A DNA stretch of 64,000 bases from Mesonia sediminis (GTDB taxonomy: Bacteria > Bacteroidota > Bacteroidia > Flavobacteriales > Flavobacteriaceae): contig NZ_JBHULZ010000023.1 of assembly GCF_042684705.1 (NCBI RefSeq), forward strand, positions 248,001 through 312,000, given 5' to 3'. Under the pieces are notes generated by a model that saw only the letters and a program-made list of their open reading frames with translations, had not been told where the DNA came from and did not search any database. A program made the position numbers and the translations under genes. Each line of letters opens with the position of its first letter. The first letter of the stretch is position 1. Positions 33,270-42,655 of the stretch are shown in pieces.

Positions 33270-35480
33270 ATGATAAGTGAACAAGAATTAGAATTAGAAA
33301 ACAAGAAGATAGCCCAAGAATATAAAGAGCTATTGCGTATAAGTTACCGGCAGTTAAGTGAAGAGGACAAAAAACTCATCCGTAAAGCTTTCGATGTTGC
33401 GGTAGATGCACATAAAGAGCAACGAAGAAAGTCTGGCGAAGCCTATATTTTTCATCCCATTGCGGTTGCGAAAATAGTAGCATCAGAGATTGGCTTAGAT
33501 GCCACTTCAATTGCAGCAGCTTTATTGCACGATGTTGTTGAAGATACAGCTTACACTAAAGAGGATATTGCTGAGATGTTTGGCGATGTAGTAGCCAAAA
33601 TTGTTGAGGGTCTTACTAAAATCACCAACCTGAAGCCCGAAAAAGACATCTCTTTACAAGCGGAGAATTTTAGAAAAATGCTGCTTACGCTAAATGATGA
33701 CATTCGGGTAATCATCATTAAAATTGCAGACAGGCTGCATAATATGCAGACAATGGAGTCGATGCGCGATGATAAACAAATAAAAATAGCATCAGAGACC
33801 TTGTATATTTATGCACCCTTAGCACATCGAATAGGCCTCTATAACATCAAAACCGAATTAGAAGATTTAAGTCTAAAATACACCGAACCAGAAGTTTATC
33901 AAGAAATACTTGATAAAATGAAAGAGAGTAAAGAAGACCAAGATCTGTACATTCAAGAATTTTCAAACATTATTTCTAATGCCTTAGAAAAAGAAGCAAT
34001 TGAATTTGAAATAAAAGGTAGACCCAAATCTATTTTTTCAATTCGCAAGAAAATCATCAAACAAAATATAGCCTTCGAAGAGATTTACGACAAATTTGCC
34101 ATTCGAATAATATATAGCAGCACCCCAGATCAAGAAAAGTTTTTGGCTTGGAAAATATATTCTATAGTCACTGATTTTTTTAGACCTAATCCCACTCGAT
34201 TACGCGACTGGATTTCTTCGCCAAAATCAACAGGTTATGAAGCACTGCATATTACCGTAATGGGACCAAAGGGCCGTTGGGTAGAAGTACAAATTCGCAG
34301 CGAACGAATGAATGAAATTGCCGAAAAAGGATATGCTGCTCATTACAAATACAAACATGGTGCCGAGCAAGAAGATGAAAATCTTGAACAATGGCTCAAT
34401 AAATTACAAGAGGCCTTAGAAAATAGCGAAGGTAATGCGGTAGATTTTGTCGAACAATTTAAGTTAAATTTATACTCGAAGGAAATTTTTGTTTTCACCC
34501 CTCAAGGTGAAATTAAGTCTTTACCAAAGGGAGCTTCACCACTTGATTTTGCTTTTAGTATTCATACCGATGTTGGTTTAAAAACTCGAGGAGCCAAAGT
34601 TAATGGTAAATTAGTCCCCTTAAGTCACGTTTTAAAAAGCGGAGATCAAGTAGAAATAATTACATCAGAAACCATAAAACCCAATAAAAATTGGCTCGAC
34701 TATGCCACAACGGCAAGAGCTCGATCTAAAATAAAATCGGCTTTAAAAGAAGATAGAAAAATACTAGCCGAAAACGGAAAGGCCATCTTAAAAAGAAAAC
34801 TAAGATCTCTAAAAATTCCCTTTAACGAACAAACAATCACCCAATTGGTTCGGTATTTTAAAATAAAAACCAGCTTAGATTTATTTTACCGTGTAGGAAT
34901 TGGCACCATTGATAACGTGGCGCTTAAAGAATTTAGTGCCTCTCGTAGTAATGCTTTTGTAAATTATTTTAAAAATAAAATTAGAAAACCCAGTATACCA
35001 GATGATATACACAAAGAAGAAATTACAACGCAGTATGACCTGTTGGTCTTTGGAAAAGAAAATGACAAGTTACCATATAATTTAGCTAACTGCTGTAACC
35101 CAATACCTGGTGATGATGTTTTCGGATTTTTGACCACCACAGAAGGGATAAAGGTTCATAAAAAAGATTGCCCTAACGCCATCCAATTACAAAGTAATTA
35201 CGCTTACCGTATTATAAGTGCGAAATGGATAGACTCTACTCAAGAAGAATTTAAAGCTGTAATAAAGTTAACCGGTTTAGATGATTTGGGGTTAGTGAGT
35301 CACATCACTAAGGAAATATCAAACAACCTTCACGTTAATATGCAAGAGATCAGCTTTAAAAGTAACCACTCGGTTTTTGAAGGAAAAATTACTGTTATCG
35401 TGAAAAACAAAACCATTTTAAAGAAGTTGATGGAACGTTTGAAAAAAATTAAGGGAATAAACAAAGTTACCCGTGAATAA
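33270..35480 (+). CDS. Bifunctional (p)ppGpp synthetase/hydrolase (RelA/SpoT homolog)
   Basis: Stringent-response enzyme, 736 residues, full-length RSH. In order: HD hydrolase domain (about 45-200, with FHPIAVAKIV and the catalytic HDVVED near 92-97, so hydrolysis is expected), synthetase domain (about 245-360, with GRPKSIFSIRKK and STGYEALHITV), TGS domain (about 400-460, EIFVFTPQGEIKSLP), the conserved NCCNPIPGDDV cysteine/ZFD region near 610, and the C-terminal ACT domain (from 660). Both active sites look intact. It precedes Fur and PurA, the order seen widely in Flavobacteriia, linking nucleotide signalling to adenylate synthesis, which ppGpp inhibits. Confidence 0.95.
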   Translation: MISEQELELENKKIAQEYKELLRISYRQLSEEDKKLIRKAFDVAVDAHKEQRRKSGEAYIFHPIAVAKIVASEIGLDATSIAAALLHDVVEDTAYTKEDIAEMFGDVVAKIVEGLTKITNLKPEKDISLQAENFRKMLLTLNDDIRVIIIKIADRLHNMQTMESMRDDKQIKIASETLYIYAPLAHRIGLYNIKTELEDLSLKYTEPEVYQEILDKMKESKEDQDLYIQEFSNIISNALEKEAIEFEIKGRPKSIFSIRKKIIKQNIAFEEIYDKFAIRIIYSSTPDQEKFLAWKIYSIVTDFFRPNPTRLRDWISSPKSTGYEALHITVMGPKGRWVEVQIRSERMNEIAEKGYAAHYKYKHGAEQEDENLEQWLNKLQEALENSEGNAVDFVEQFKLNLYSKEIFVFTPQGEIKSLPKGASPLDFAFSIHTDVGLKTRGAKVNGKLVPLSHVLKSGDQVEIITSETIKPNKNWLDYATTARARSKIKSALKEDRKILAENGKAILKRKLRSLKIPFNEQTITQLVRYFKIKTSLDLFYRVGIGTIDNVALKEFSASRSNAFVNYFKNKIRKPSIPDDIHKEEITTQYDLLVFGKENDKLPYNLANCCNPIPGDDVFGFLTTTEGIKVHKKDCPNAIQLQSNYAYRIISAKWIDSTQEEFKAVIKLTGLDDLGLVSHITKEISNNLHVNMQEISFKSNHSVFEGKITVIVKNKTILKKLMERLKKIKGINKVTRE

Positions 35481-35485
35481 AAGCT

Positions 35486-35493
35486 TAAATTTG
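35486..35493 (+). promoter_or_regulatory. -7 box of the fur gene
   Basis: TAAATTTG fully matches TAnnTTTG, ending 11 bases before the ATG. It suggests that fur can be transcribed separately from the RSH gene. Confidence 0.35.
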
Positions 35494-35504
35494 CATTTTT
35501 AATT

Positions 35505-35960
35505 ATGGAAGCAAATCAGTCAAAAGAAAATCATCAAGCCATTGTAAAAAATGTCTTTACTAAGTATTTAGAAGAAAAGAAGCACCGTAAAACCCCCGAG
35601 CGTTTTGCTATTCTTCAAGAAATATATGCAAGTGAAGATCATTTTGATATCGAATCGCTGTACATTACCATGAAGAATAAGAATTATCGGGTAAGTAGAG
35701 CTACGCTATATAACACAATAGAGCTTTTATTGGAATGCGGACTGGTTAGAAAGCATCAATTTGGAAAAAATCAGGCTCAATACGAAAAATCATATTTTGA
35801 CAAACAACATGATCATGTAATACTCACCGATACCGGTGAAGTGATTGAGTTTTGCGATCCACGAATACAATCAATTAAACAAACAATAGAAGAAGTTTTT
35901 GATATAGAGATAAATAACCATTCACTCTATTTCTACGGAACAAAAAAAACACCTAAATAA
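35505..35960 (+). CDS. Fur-family transcriptional regulator lacking the CxxC zinc site
   Basis: The 151 residues form a Fur/PerR/Zur-type winged helix (about 15-90, with the recognition helix in VSRATLYNTIELLLECGL) and a C-terminal dimerisation domain with the metal-binding HDHVILTDTGEVIEF segment near 103. In classical Fur the segment after the histidines contains CxxC for structural zinc; here it reads LTDTG with no cysteines, leaving one cysteine in EFCDP and one in LLECG. Regulatory metal ligands (HDH, E, H in NNHSLYFYG) remain. It lies between the RSH gene and purA with small gaps (24 and 8 bases). What metal it senses is not determinable. Confidence 0.9.
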   Translation: MEANQSKENHQAIVKNVFTKYLEEKKHRKTPERFAILQEIYASEDHFDIESLYITMKNKNYRVSRATLYNTIELLLECGLVRKHQFGKNQAQYEKSYFDKQHDHVILTDTGEVIEFCDPRIQSIKQTIEEVFDIEINNHSLYFYGTKKTPK

Positions 35961-35968
35961 CATATTTT

Positions 35969-37240
35969 ATGGCAGTAGACTTGCTATTAGGACTCCAATG
36001 GGGAGATGAAGGTAAAGGAAAAATTGTTGACGTACTTACCTCAAATTATGATATCATTGCTCGCTTTCAAGGTGGGCCAAATGCAGGGCATACTTTAGAG
36101 TTTGATGGTATTAAGCACGTATTACACACTATACCTTCTGGTATATTTCACCCCAATACTATAAATTTAGTGGGTAACGGTGTAGTGATTGACCCTGTAA
36201 TTTTCAAAAAAGAGCTTGACAATTTAAATCAATTTGATCTTGATCTTAAAAAAAGTTTATTGATTTCAAGAAAAGCACATATCATATTGCCAACACATCG
36301 TTTGCTTGACGCGGCTTCAGAAACCGCCAAGGGTAAGGCTAAAATTGGTTCTACCCTAAAAGGAATTGGACCAACTTATATGGATAAAACCGGGAGAAAC
36401 GGTTTACGTATAGGAGATTTAGAACTCAATAACTGGAAAGAAAAATATAGACAATTGGCCGATAAGCACGAAGCGATGATTTCGTTTTATGATGTGGACA
36501 TTCAATATAATTTAGAAGAGCTAGAAACCGAATTTTTTACAGCCGTAGAACGACTAAAAGAACTGCAGTTCATCGATTCTGAAGAATATATTTATCAAGC
36601 TCAACAATCTGGTAAAACTATCTTGGCCGAAGGTGCTCAAGGTTCTCTATTAGATATTGACTTTGGCACCTATCCATTTGTCACCTCAAGCAATACAACT
36701 GCTGCTGGTGCTTGCACTGGTCTAGGCGTGGCTCCAAACAAAATTCAAGAAGTTATGGGTATTTTTAAAGCCTATACCACCCGTGTTGGTAGTGGCCCTT
36801 TTCCCACAGAATTATTTGATGAAAATGGAGAAAAAATGGCAAAAGTAGGTAGGGAATTTGGAGCTACTACTGGTCGCCCAAGAAGATGTGGTTGGTTAGA
36901 TTTAATAGCTTTAAAATATGCCGTACAAGTTAATGGGGTTACCCAACTTATGATGATGAAGGGCGATGTTTTGAGTGGGTTTGAGGAACTAAAAATTTGT
37001 ACCGCTTATACGTATCAAGGTGAAAAAATTCAACATTTCCCCTATACCATTGAAGATGAAAGTCTTGAACCAATTTATGAAACTTTACCAGGCTGGAAAG
37101 AAGATTTAACTCAAAAAAATAAGGAGGATGATTTTCCCGATAATTTTAAAAGGTATATCGAGTATATTGAAGATTTTATACAAGTCCCTATTAAAATTGT
37201 TTCGGTAGGACCAGATAGAAAACAGACTATTATACGCTAA
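35969..37240 (+). CDS. purA: Adenylosuccinate synthetase
   Basis: Catalyses GTP-dependent condensation of IMP with aspartate, the first committed step of AMP synthesis. The 423 residues show the GTP-binding WGDEGKGKIVD (10-20), GGPNAGHT near 36-43, IGPTYMDKTGRNGLR near 131-145, the LEGAQG-type segment as LAEGAQGSLLDIDFGTYP near 221, and GVAPNKI and GATTGRPRRCGW near 303-314. All are standard. It starts eight bases after fur and ends at a terminator. Confidence 0.97.
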   Translation: MAVDLLLGLQWGDEGKGKIVDVLTSNYDIIARFQGGPNAGHTLEFDGIKHVLHTIPSGIFHPNTINLVGNGVVIDPVIFKKELDNLNQFDLDLKKSLLISRKAHIILPTHRLLDAASETAKGKAKIGSTLKGIGPTYMDKTGRNGLRIGDLELNNWKEKYRQLADKHEAMISFYDVDIQYNLEELETEFFTAVERLKELQFIDSEEYIYQAQQSGKTILAEGAQGSLLDIDFGTYPFVTSSNTTAAGACTGLGVAPNKIQEVMGIFKAYTTRVGSGPFPTELFDENGEKMAKVGREFGATTGRPRRCGWLDLIALKYAVQVNGVTQLMMMKGDVLSGFEELKICTAYTYQGEKIQHFPYTIEDESLEPIYETLPGWKEDLTQKNKEDDFPDNFKRYIEYIEDFIQVPIKIVSVGPDRKQTIIR

Positions 37241-37245
37241 GAAAT

Positions 37246-37280
37246 AAAAAACGCTTCAAATAAAAATTGGAGCGTTTTTT
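37246..37280 (+). terminator. Terminator after purA
   Basis: The stem AACGCTTCAA / TTGGAGCGTT (one wobble) is followed by six T and preceded by A-rich sequence. It should separate purA from the OstA-like gene on the same strand. Confidence 0.8.
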
Positions 37281-37312
37281 GCCAATAGAAAATTTTTGAA
37301 ACACTTTAAAGC

Positions 37313-39004
37313 TTGAAAAATTCATCTCTTTTTTTAATTTTATTTGCGTGCATTACCATTGGCTATGCGCAAGAAAACAAAATTGATTATACCAGCGATA
37401 GAACCATAACCGATGAGGATAAATACCCCGGTGCCCTTCTCTTTAGTAAAGTAGACAATCAGGTGTTTTTCACTCACGAAGGAATTAATGTTTGGTGTGA
37501 TCAGGCCATTTTCTATGAAAAAGATCAGTTTTTTAAAGCGCTAGGGAATGTAAAGATGAAGCAAGGCGATTCCATTACTTTAACTAGTAAATACGCCGAG
37601 TATGACGGGGAGACACAATTTGCATTTGCCAGCAATCAAGTTAATCTAAAAACAAAAACCAGCAGACTCACAACAGATACGTTATTTTTTAAACGTGATG
37701 TACAACAAGTTTTTTATAGAAGTGGAGGAACTGTGAGGGATTCCGCAACTACCATAACAAGTAAAGTAGGTCGGTATTTTCTAGAGCAAGAAAAATTAAG
37801 CTTTTTGCACGATGTTCTGGTTAATCATCCAGAATACACCATTAATTCTAGTCAACTAAACTACTTTACGCAAAGCAAACATGCCTATTTGTATGGTCCT
37901 TCTACCATTACTGGAAAAGAAACCCAAATTTATTGTGAGCGTGGTTTTTATGATACCCAGAGTGATGAAGGCTATTTTGTAAAAAATTCTACCGTAAATT
38001 ATAAAAATAGAAAATTAGAGGGAGACAGCATTTATTTTAACCGAAGTAAAAATTTTGCTTCGGCTACTAATAACATTCGGGTGACAGATACCATTAATCA
38101 CTCTATACTCACGGGGCATTATGCAGAGGTGTACCGCGAAAAAGACTCCGTTTTTATAACAAAAAGAGCATTGGGTGCGATAAAACAAGAAAACGACACT
38201 TTGTTTGTACATAGTGACACCTTAATGATTACCGGGCCTACTAAACAGCGACTTATTCGCGGATTTCGAGATACTCGTTTTTATAAAAAGGATATGAACG
38301 GGAAATGTGATTCTATTGTTGTAAATGAGCAATTAGGTATTTCAAAACTTTTGGGAAAACCAGTTGTGTTTTCTGGTGAAAATCAATTAACTGGAGATAC
38401 CATTCACCTACTCAACCATCCAAAAACCAACAAACTCGATAGTTTAAAAGTCTTTTATAACGCTTTTATGATTCAAAAAGATAGCCTTGGCGGATTTAAT
38501 CAAGTCAAGGGAAAAGAAATGTTCGGATTATTTGAAAAGGATGAACTAAAAGAAATTAACTTTATCAAAAACACAGAAACCATATTTTACAGTAGAGATG
38601 ATAAACAACAACTCATCGGGATAAATACAGTGATTTCTTCTTCAATTAAGATAGAATTTGAAGACCAAGAAATTGCCAAGATTTATTATTACAAAAACCC
38701 GAAACAAATCCTCTACAGAGAAGAGGATTTACCAAAAAATGCCCGTAAACTTAAAGGGTTTAATTGGCGGGGAAATGAGCGTTTAGAGTCTAAAAACGAC
38801 CTTTTTAGAGGAAAACCTACTCCTACCCTAACCAAAATAGAAGGAATACCTTTACCATCTAATGAAGAGCCAAATTTCTTCAATAAAGGAAAAGACACAG
38901 ATAAGCAGGAAAAAATTCATGAAAGTTCCCGATTGAATAAAGAATTGCTCACCCCTCGTGAGGAGGATCAAATGATTTACGAAACTAAACCTGAAGAGAA
39001 TTAA
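37313..39004 (+). CDS. OstA/LptA-like envelope protein
   Basis: The 563 residues have a signal peptide (LKNSSLFLILFACITIGYA, then QE). The start is TTG, and no in-frame ATG would keep this signal. The protein consists of repeated OstA/LptA beta-jellyroll units (about 45-380) with phrases such as YAEYDGETQFAFASN and KVKMKQGDSITLTSKYAEY, which form the lipopolysaccharide-conducting groove in LptA, LptC and LptD. The C-terminal 100 residues are polar and low complexity. Bacteroidota encode this long OstA-like protein separately from LptD; it probably takes part in lipid A/LPS bridge assembly. The gene lies between purA and a class III aminotransferase. Confidence 0.85.
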   Translation: MKNSSLFLILFACITIGYAQENKIDYTSDRTITDEDKYPGALLFSKVDNQVFFTHEGINVWCDQAIFYEKDQFFKALGNVKMKQGDSITLTSKYAEYDGETQFAFASNQVNLKTKTSRLTTDTLFFKRDVQQVFYRSGGTVRDSATTITSKVGRYFLEQEKLSFLHDVLVNHPEYTINSSQLNYFTQSKHAYLYGPSTITGKETQIYCERGFYDTQSDEGYFVKNSTVNYKNRKLEGDSIYFNRSKNFASATNNIRVTDTINHSILTGHYAEVYREKDSVFITKRALGAIKQENDTLFVHSDTLMITGPTKQRLIRGFRDTRFYKKDMNGKCDSIVVNEQLGISKLLGKPVVFSGENQLTGDTIHLLNHPKTNKLDSLKVFYNAFMIQKDSLGGFNQVKGKEMFGLFEKDELKEINFIKNTETIFYSRDDKQQLIGINTVISSSIKIEFEDQEIAKIYYYKNPKQILYREEDLPKNARKLKGFNWRGNERLESKNDLFRGKPTPTLTKIEGIPLPSNEEPNFFNKGKDTDKQEKIHESSRLNKELLTPREEDQMIYETKPEEN

Positions 39005-39026
39005 CTATATTATAATTGTTATATAA

Positions 39027-40205
39027 GTGAATTTAGATTTTCTAAAATATCAAGCTCAAACCACTCCGCACCCACTTGGATTAGAAATAAGCCATGCCAA
39101 AGGCAGCTACATTTACACCACCAATAATGAGGCTCATCTAGATTTTGTTGCTGGAGTTTCTGCGTGTAGTGTTGGTCATTGTCACCCCAAAGTTATAGAA
39201 GCCATAAAAATACAAGCAGATAAATATTTACACGTGATGGTTTATGGAGAATATGCCCAAAAACCCGCTGTAAATTACACCAAACATTTAGCACAATTAT
39301 TACCTATTCCGCAAGCTTCAACCTATTTGGTAAACAGTGGTACAGAAGCCATAGAAGGCGCTATTAAATTGGCGCGAAGAGCGACCGGACGAGAAGAAAT
39401 CATCGCAGCCAAAAACGCTTATCACGGCAATACTATGGGCGCACTAAGTTTAATGGATTTTGAAGAGCGAAAGGCACCATTTTACCCACTAATTCCAGAA
39501 ATTAAGCATATTGCGTTTAATAAAACCGATCAACTTAATCAAATATCTTCCAATACAGCTGCGGTTATATTGGAAACCATTCAGGGAGGAGCAGGAATTA
39601 TAGAACCCACGAACAATTACCTAAAAGAAGTTAAAAGTCGTTGTGAAGAAGTTGGCGCTTTATTGATTTTAGATGAAATACAACCAGGATTTGGAAGAAC
39701 AGGATTTTTATTTGCTTTTCAAAAGTATGGTGTTGTACCCGATATTTTAGTAATCGGGAAAGGTATGGCTGGCGGCCTACCCGTTGGCGCATTTGTTGCG
39801 CAACGCAAATTGATCAATTTACTTAGCGACAATCCAAAAATGGGCCATATAACTACTTTCGGCGGTAATCCGCTTATAGCAGCAGCATCTTTAGCTACTT
39901 TAAAAATTGTAGAAAAACCAGAATTTCTTAAAACAATTTTAGAAAAAGAAAAGCATTTTAAGTCACTGTTGCAACACGAATTAATACAAGAAGTGCGAGG
40001 CACCGGACTCATGTTAGCATTGATAATGAAAGATGAAAATACAGCTAATGAATTGATTTTAAGGGCACAAAAAGAAAAGCTAATTTTATTTTGGCTTTTA
40101 TTCGAAAAACGCGCCGTACGAATAACTCCTCCACTTACAATTAATCATCAAGAAATTGAAAAAGGTTGTAAGATTATCTTGGATATTTTAGACGATCTGG
40201 TATAA
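39027..40205 (+). CDS. Class III (aspartate aminotransferase family) aminotransferase
   Basis: PLP-dependent aminotransferase of 392 residues with the fold-I class III signature. GTEAIEGAIKLARRATG lies near 103, ILDEIQPGFGRTG near 212 and the PLP lysine in VIGKGMAGGLPVGAF near 245. It resembles acetylornithine or 4-aminobutyrate aminotransferases, but the flavobacterial subgroup next to the OstA-like gene has no assigned substrate. The start is GTG because a stop codon lies directly upstream. It is distinct from the ornithine aminotransferase at 46573. Confidence 0.88.
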   Translation: MNLDFLKYQAQTTPHPLGLEISHAKGSYIYTTNNEAHLDFVAGVSACSVGHCHPKVIEAIKIQADKYLHVMVYGEYAQKPAVNYTKHLAQLLPIPQASTYLVNSGTEAIEGAIKLARRATGREEIIAAKNAYHGNTMGALSLMDFEERKAPFYPLIPEIKHIAFNKTDQLNQISSNTAAVILETIQGGAGIIEPTNNYLKEVKSRCEEVGALLILDEIQPGFGRTGFLFAFQKYGVVPDILVIGKGMAGGLPVGAFVAQRKLINLLSDNPKMGHITTFGGNPLIAAASLATLKIVEKPEFLKTILEKEKHFKSLLQHELIQEVRGTGLMLALIMKDENTANELILRAQKEKLILFWLLFEKRAVRITPPLTINHQEIEKGCKIILDILDDLV

Positions 40206-40262
40206 GATTTGTTAATTACTTTGTTAACAAGAATAGCTTAAAAGCCTTTATTTTATTATTTT

Positions 40263-40293
40263 TTGGACTTAACTTTATGCTTAACAAGCTTTG
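40263..40293 (+). promoter_or_regulatory. Promoter of the TPR gene, probably leaderless
   Basis: TTG at 40263-40265, a 20-base spacer and AAGCTTTG at 40286-40293 (five of six fixed positions of TAnnTTTG), then exactly four bases (ACCT) before the ATG. This has the same geometry as the recG promoter. Confidence 0.45.
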
Positions 40294-40297
40294 ACCT

Positions 40298-41686
40298 ATG
40301 TTTTTGAATCATAACGAAGAACCTAATTTCTCTATCAATCGATTTGAGTCGATGCTTAAAACAAATGATATTTTGTTTTTTGACTCTATTGAATTTGAAA
40401 ATATTATTCATCATTACCTTGACTTGGGTAAGCTTTCTTTAGCTAAAAAAGCTATTCGTTTAGGGCTTGACCAACACCCACAATCTATACAACTTTTATT
40501 GTTTAAGGTAGAGGTAAGTATTATGGAGAATAAATTGGGTGACGCCAATCAAATTTTAAATAAACTAGAACAAATTGAGCCTTCTAATGAGGAGATTTAT
40601 ATTCAAAAAGCCAATATTTATTCTAAAAGAGATGATCATAAAACAGCGATACAACTACTAAAAAAAGCACTAAAATTATCAAAAGATTCTTCAGATATTC
40701 ACGCTCTTTTAGCTATGGAGTATATGTTTGAAGAAGACTTTGATAATGCTAAATTACATTATATGGCTTGTCTAAAAGATGATCCCGAAGATTATGCCTC
40801 TTTGCATAATGTAATTTATTGTTTTGATGTTTTAGGTGAGAATAAACAAGCCATTGAATTCTTATTAAACTACTTAGATAAAAATCCGTATTGCGAAGTA
40901 GCCTGGCACCAATTGGGAAAGGCTTATAAGAAAGAAGATAATTTAGAGAAAGCTTTGCAAGCATTTGATTATGCTTTACTGGCCGATGAATATTTTATGG
41001 GGGCCTACTTTGAAAAGGGCAAGGTACTTGAAAAAATGAATAGAATTCAAGAAGCAATAAAAAATTACCAGATTACTTTAGAATTAGAAGACCCTTCTGC
41101 CTACGCTTATTTACGCATAGGGAAATGTTATGAAAAACTTGAAATTCTAGATGTTGCACTTCATTATTTACAAAAAGCCACTACCGAAGATCCTTTACTC
41201 GATAAAGCTTGGCTGGCTATTACTGATTTTTTCTTTAGGCAAAAAAACTATCGCAAAGCCCTGTATTTTATAGATAAAGCCATCGAAATTGATCAAGAAA
41301 ATGTGCGATATTGGAAACTTTATGCAAAAATCAATCAGAAGCTAAATTTTTTAGAGGAGGCTGAAAAAGGATATAAACAGAGTATAGAATTAGGCAATTA
41401 CGAATTAGAAACTTGGGTTTCTCACGCCGATGTCTTAATTGAAATTGGCGAGACAGCATCCGCTTTAAGCGTAATTAAAAAAGCAGCAGAATTTTATCCT
41501 GAAACCGAGGAGGTAATTTATAGGTTAGCTGCGCTTTATTTTGTAAACAATAAAGGAACCTTAGGTTATAAATACCTCGTGAAGGCCCTTGAAGTTAACA
41601 AAGAATATCTCCCTGTAGTATATCCATTATTTAAAACGATATTTGACAGACCAAGTATTCAAGAAATTATTAAATCGTATCAATAA
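40298..41686 (+). CDS. Tetratricopeptide repeat protein
   Basis: The 462 residues form about eleven to twelve TPR units (34-residue helix pairs) without signal peptide or membrane helix, so a cytoplasmic scaffold. Clear repeats include ALAKKAIRLGLDQHP, AIQLLKKALKLS, ALQAFDYALLADEYF, AIKNYQITLELED and ALYFIDKAIEID. No catalytic domain. It always precedes the DUF368 pair in many Flavobacteriia (from memory), so an adaptor role in envelope lipid cycling is possible but inferred from neighbourhood only. Confidence 0.88.
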   Translation: MFLNHNEEPNFSINRFESMLKTNDILFFDSIEFENIIHHYLDLGKLSLAKKAIRLGLDQHPQSIQLLLFKVEVSIMENKLGDANQILNKLEQIEPSNEEIYIQKANIYSKRDDHKTAIQLLKKALKLSKDSSDIHALLAMEYMFEEDFDNAKLHYMACLKDDPEDYASLHNVIYCFDVLGENKQAIEFLLNYLDKNPYCEVAWHQLGKAYKKEDNLEKALQAFDYALLADEYFMGAYFEKGKVLEKMNRIQEAIKNYQITLELEDPSAYAYLRIGKCYEKLEILDVALHYLQKATTEDPLLDKAWLAITDFFFRQKNYRKALYFIDKAIEIDQENVRYWKLYAKINQKLNFLEEAEKGYKQSIELGNYELETWVSHADVLIEIGETASALSVIKKAAEFYPETEEVIYRLAALYFVNNKGTLGYKYLVKALEVNKEYLPVVYPLFKTIFDRPSIQEIIKSYQ

Positions 41687-41722
41687 GCAATTCCAAGCTT
41701 TTATCACAGTAAACACTAAATT

Positions 41723-42655
41723 ATGAGTAGAAACACTAAAGACTACCTTAAAATCAGTCTTAAGGGAATCGCTATGGGAATTGCAGATACAATACCCGGT
41801 GTCTCTGGAGGTACAATTGCATTTATCACTGGAATTTATGAAGAACTTGTTTCTAGTATTTCCAATGTTAATTTAAGACTTTTTCAAGTGTGGAAAACGG
41901 AAGGTTTTTGGTCTTTTTGGAAAAAATTAAATGGTGGATTTCTTCTAGCCCTCTTAACAGGAATTTTAGTTAGCGTTTTTAGCTTTATGCGTCTGGCAAA
42001 TTACTTGTTAAAGACGGAGCCACTACTTGTGTGGTCATTCTTCTTCGGCTTGGTTCTAGCGAGTATACTATTGGTGGGAAAAGAAATAAAAAATTGGCGA
42101 GGTGCTACCCTAACAACCTTAATTATAGGGGCTTGTATTGCATACGGAATAACCATTTTGCCACCTGCTACCCAAAACACTAGTTATTGGTTTTTGTTTA
42201 TATCGGGAGCTTTTGCCGTTTGCGCCATGATTTTACCTGGAATAAGTGGTGCTTTTATTTTAGTATTATTAGGTAGCTATCAAACCATCACGCAGGCAGT
42301 TCACGATTTTGATTTCAAACGAATATTAGCGGTAGCCCTAGGGGCTATAATGGGATTACTAAGCTTTTCAAGAGTACTAAAATGGCTTTTTAATCATTAT
42401 AAAAATTTAACTTTAGCATTGCTAACTGGTTTCATCGCAGGTTCATTAAACAAAATTTGGCCTTGGAAAAACACCATTGATTCAATAACAATTAGAGAGA
42501 AAACAATCGTTTTAGCAGAACAATCTGTACTACCAGATAACTTTAAGGGTGAGCCACAAACATGGAGTTGCATATTGTTTATGCTTCTTGGATTTTTTAG
42601 TATCTTGTTTTTAGAAAGAAAAGCCGCTAAAAAACAAACCAATAATGCAAAATAA
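41723..42655 (+). CDS. DUF368 polyprenyl-phosphate transporter, copy 1
   Basis: The 310 residues form eight or more membrane helices with two inverted re-entrant signatures, IADTIPGVSGGTIAF near 20-34 and AVCAMILPGISGAF near 165-180, the hallmark of DUF368. The family was recently shown to include PopT, a flippase that recycles undecaprenyl phosphate for peptidoglycan and other envelope polymers. The second copy begins within its last 11 bases, so they are translationally coupled. A tandem pair could form a heterodimer or serve different lipid carriers. Confidence 0.9.
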   Translation: MSRNTKDYLKISLKGIAMGIADTIPGVSGGTIAFITGIYEELVSSISNVNLRLFQVWKTEGFWSFWKKLNGGFLLALLTGILVSVFSFMRLANYLLKTEPLLVWSFFFGLVLASILLVGKEIKNWRGATLTTLIIGACIAYGITILPPATQNTSYWFLFISGAFAVCAMILPGISGAFILVLLGSYQTITQAVHDFDFKRILAVALGAIMGLLSFSRVLKWLFNHYKNLTLALLTGFIAGSLNKIWPWKNTIDSITIREKTIVLAEQSVLPDNFKGEPQTWSCILFMLLGFFSILFLERKAAKKQTNNAK

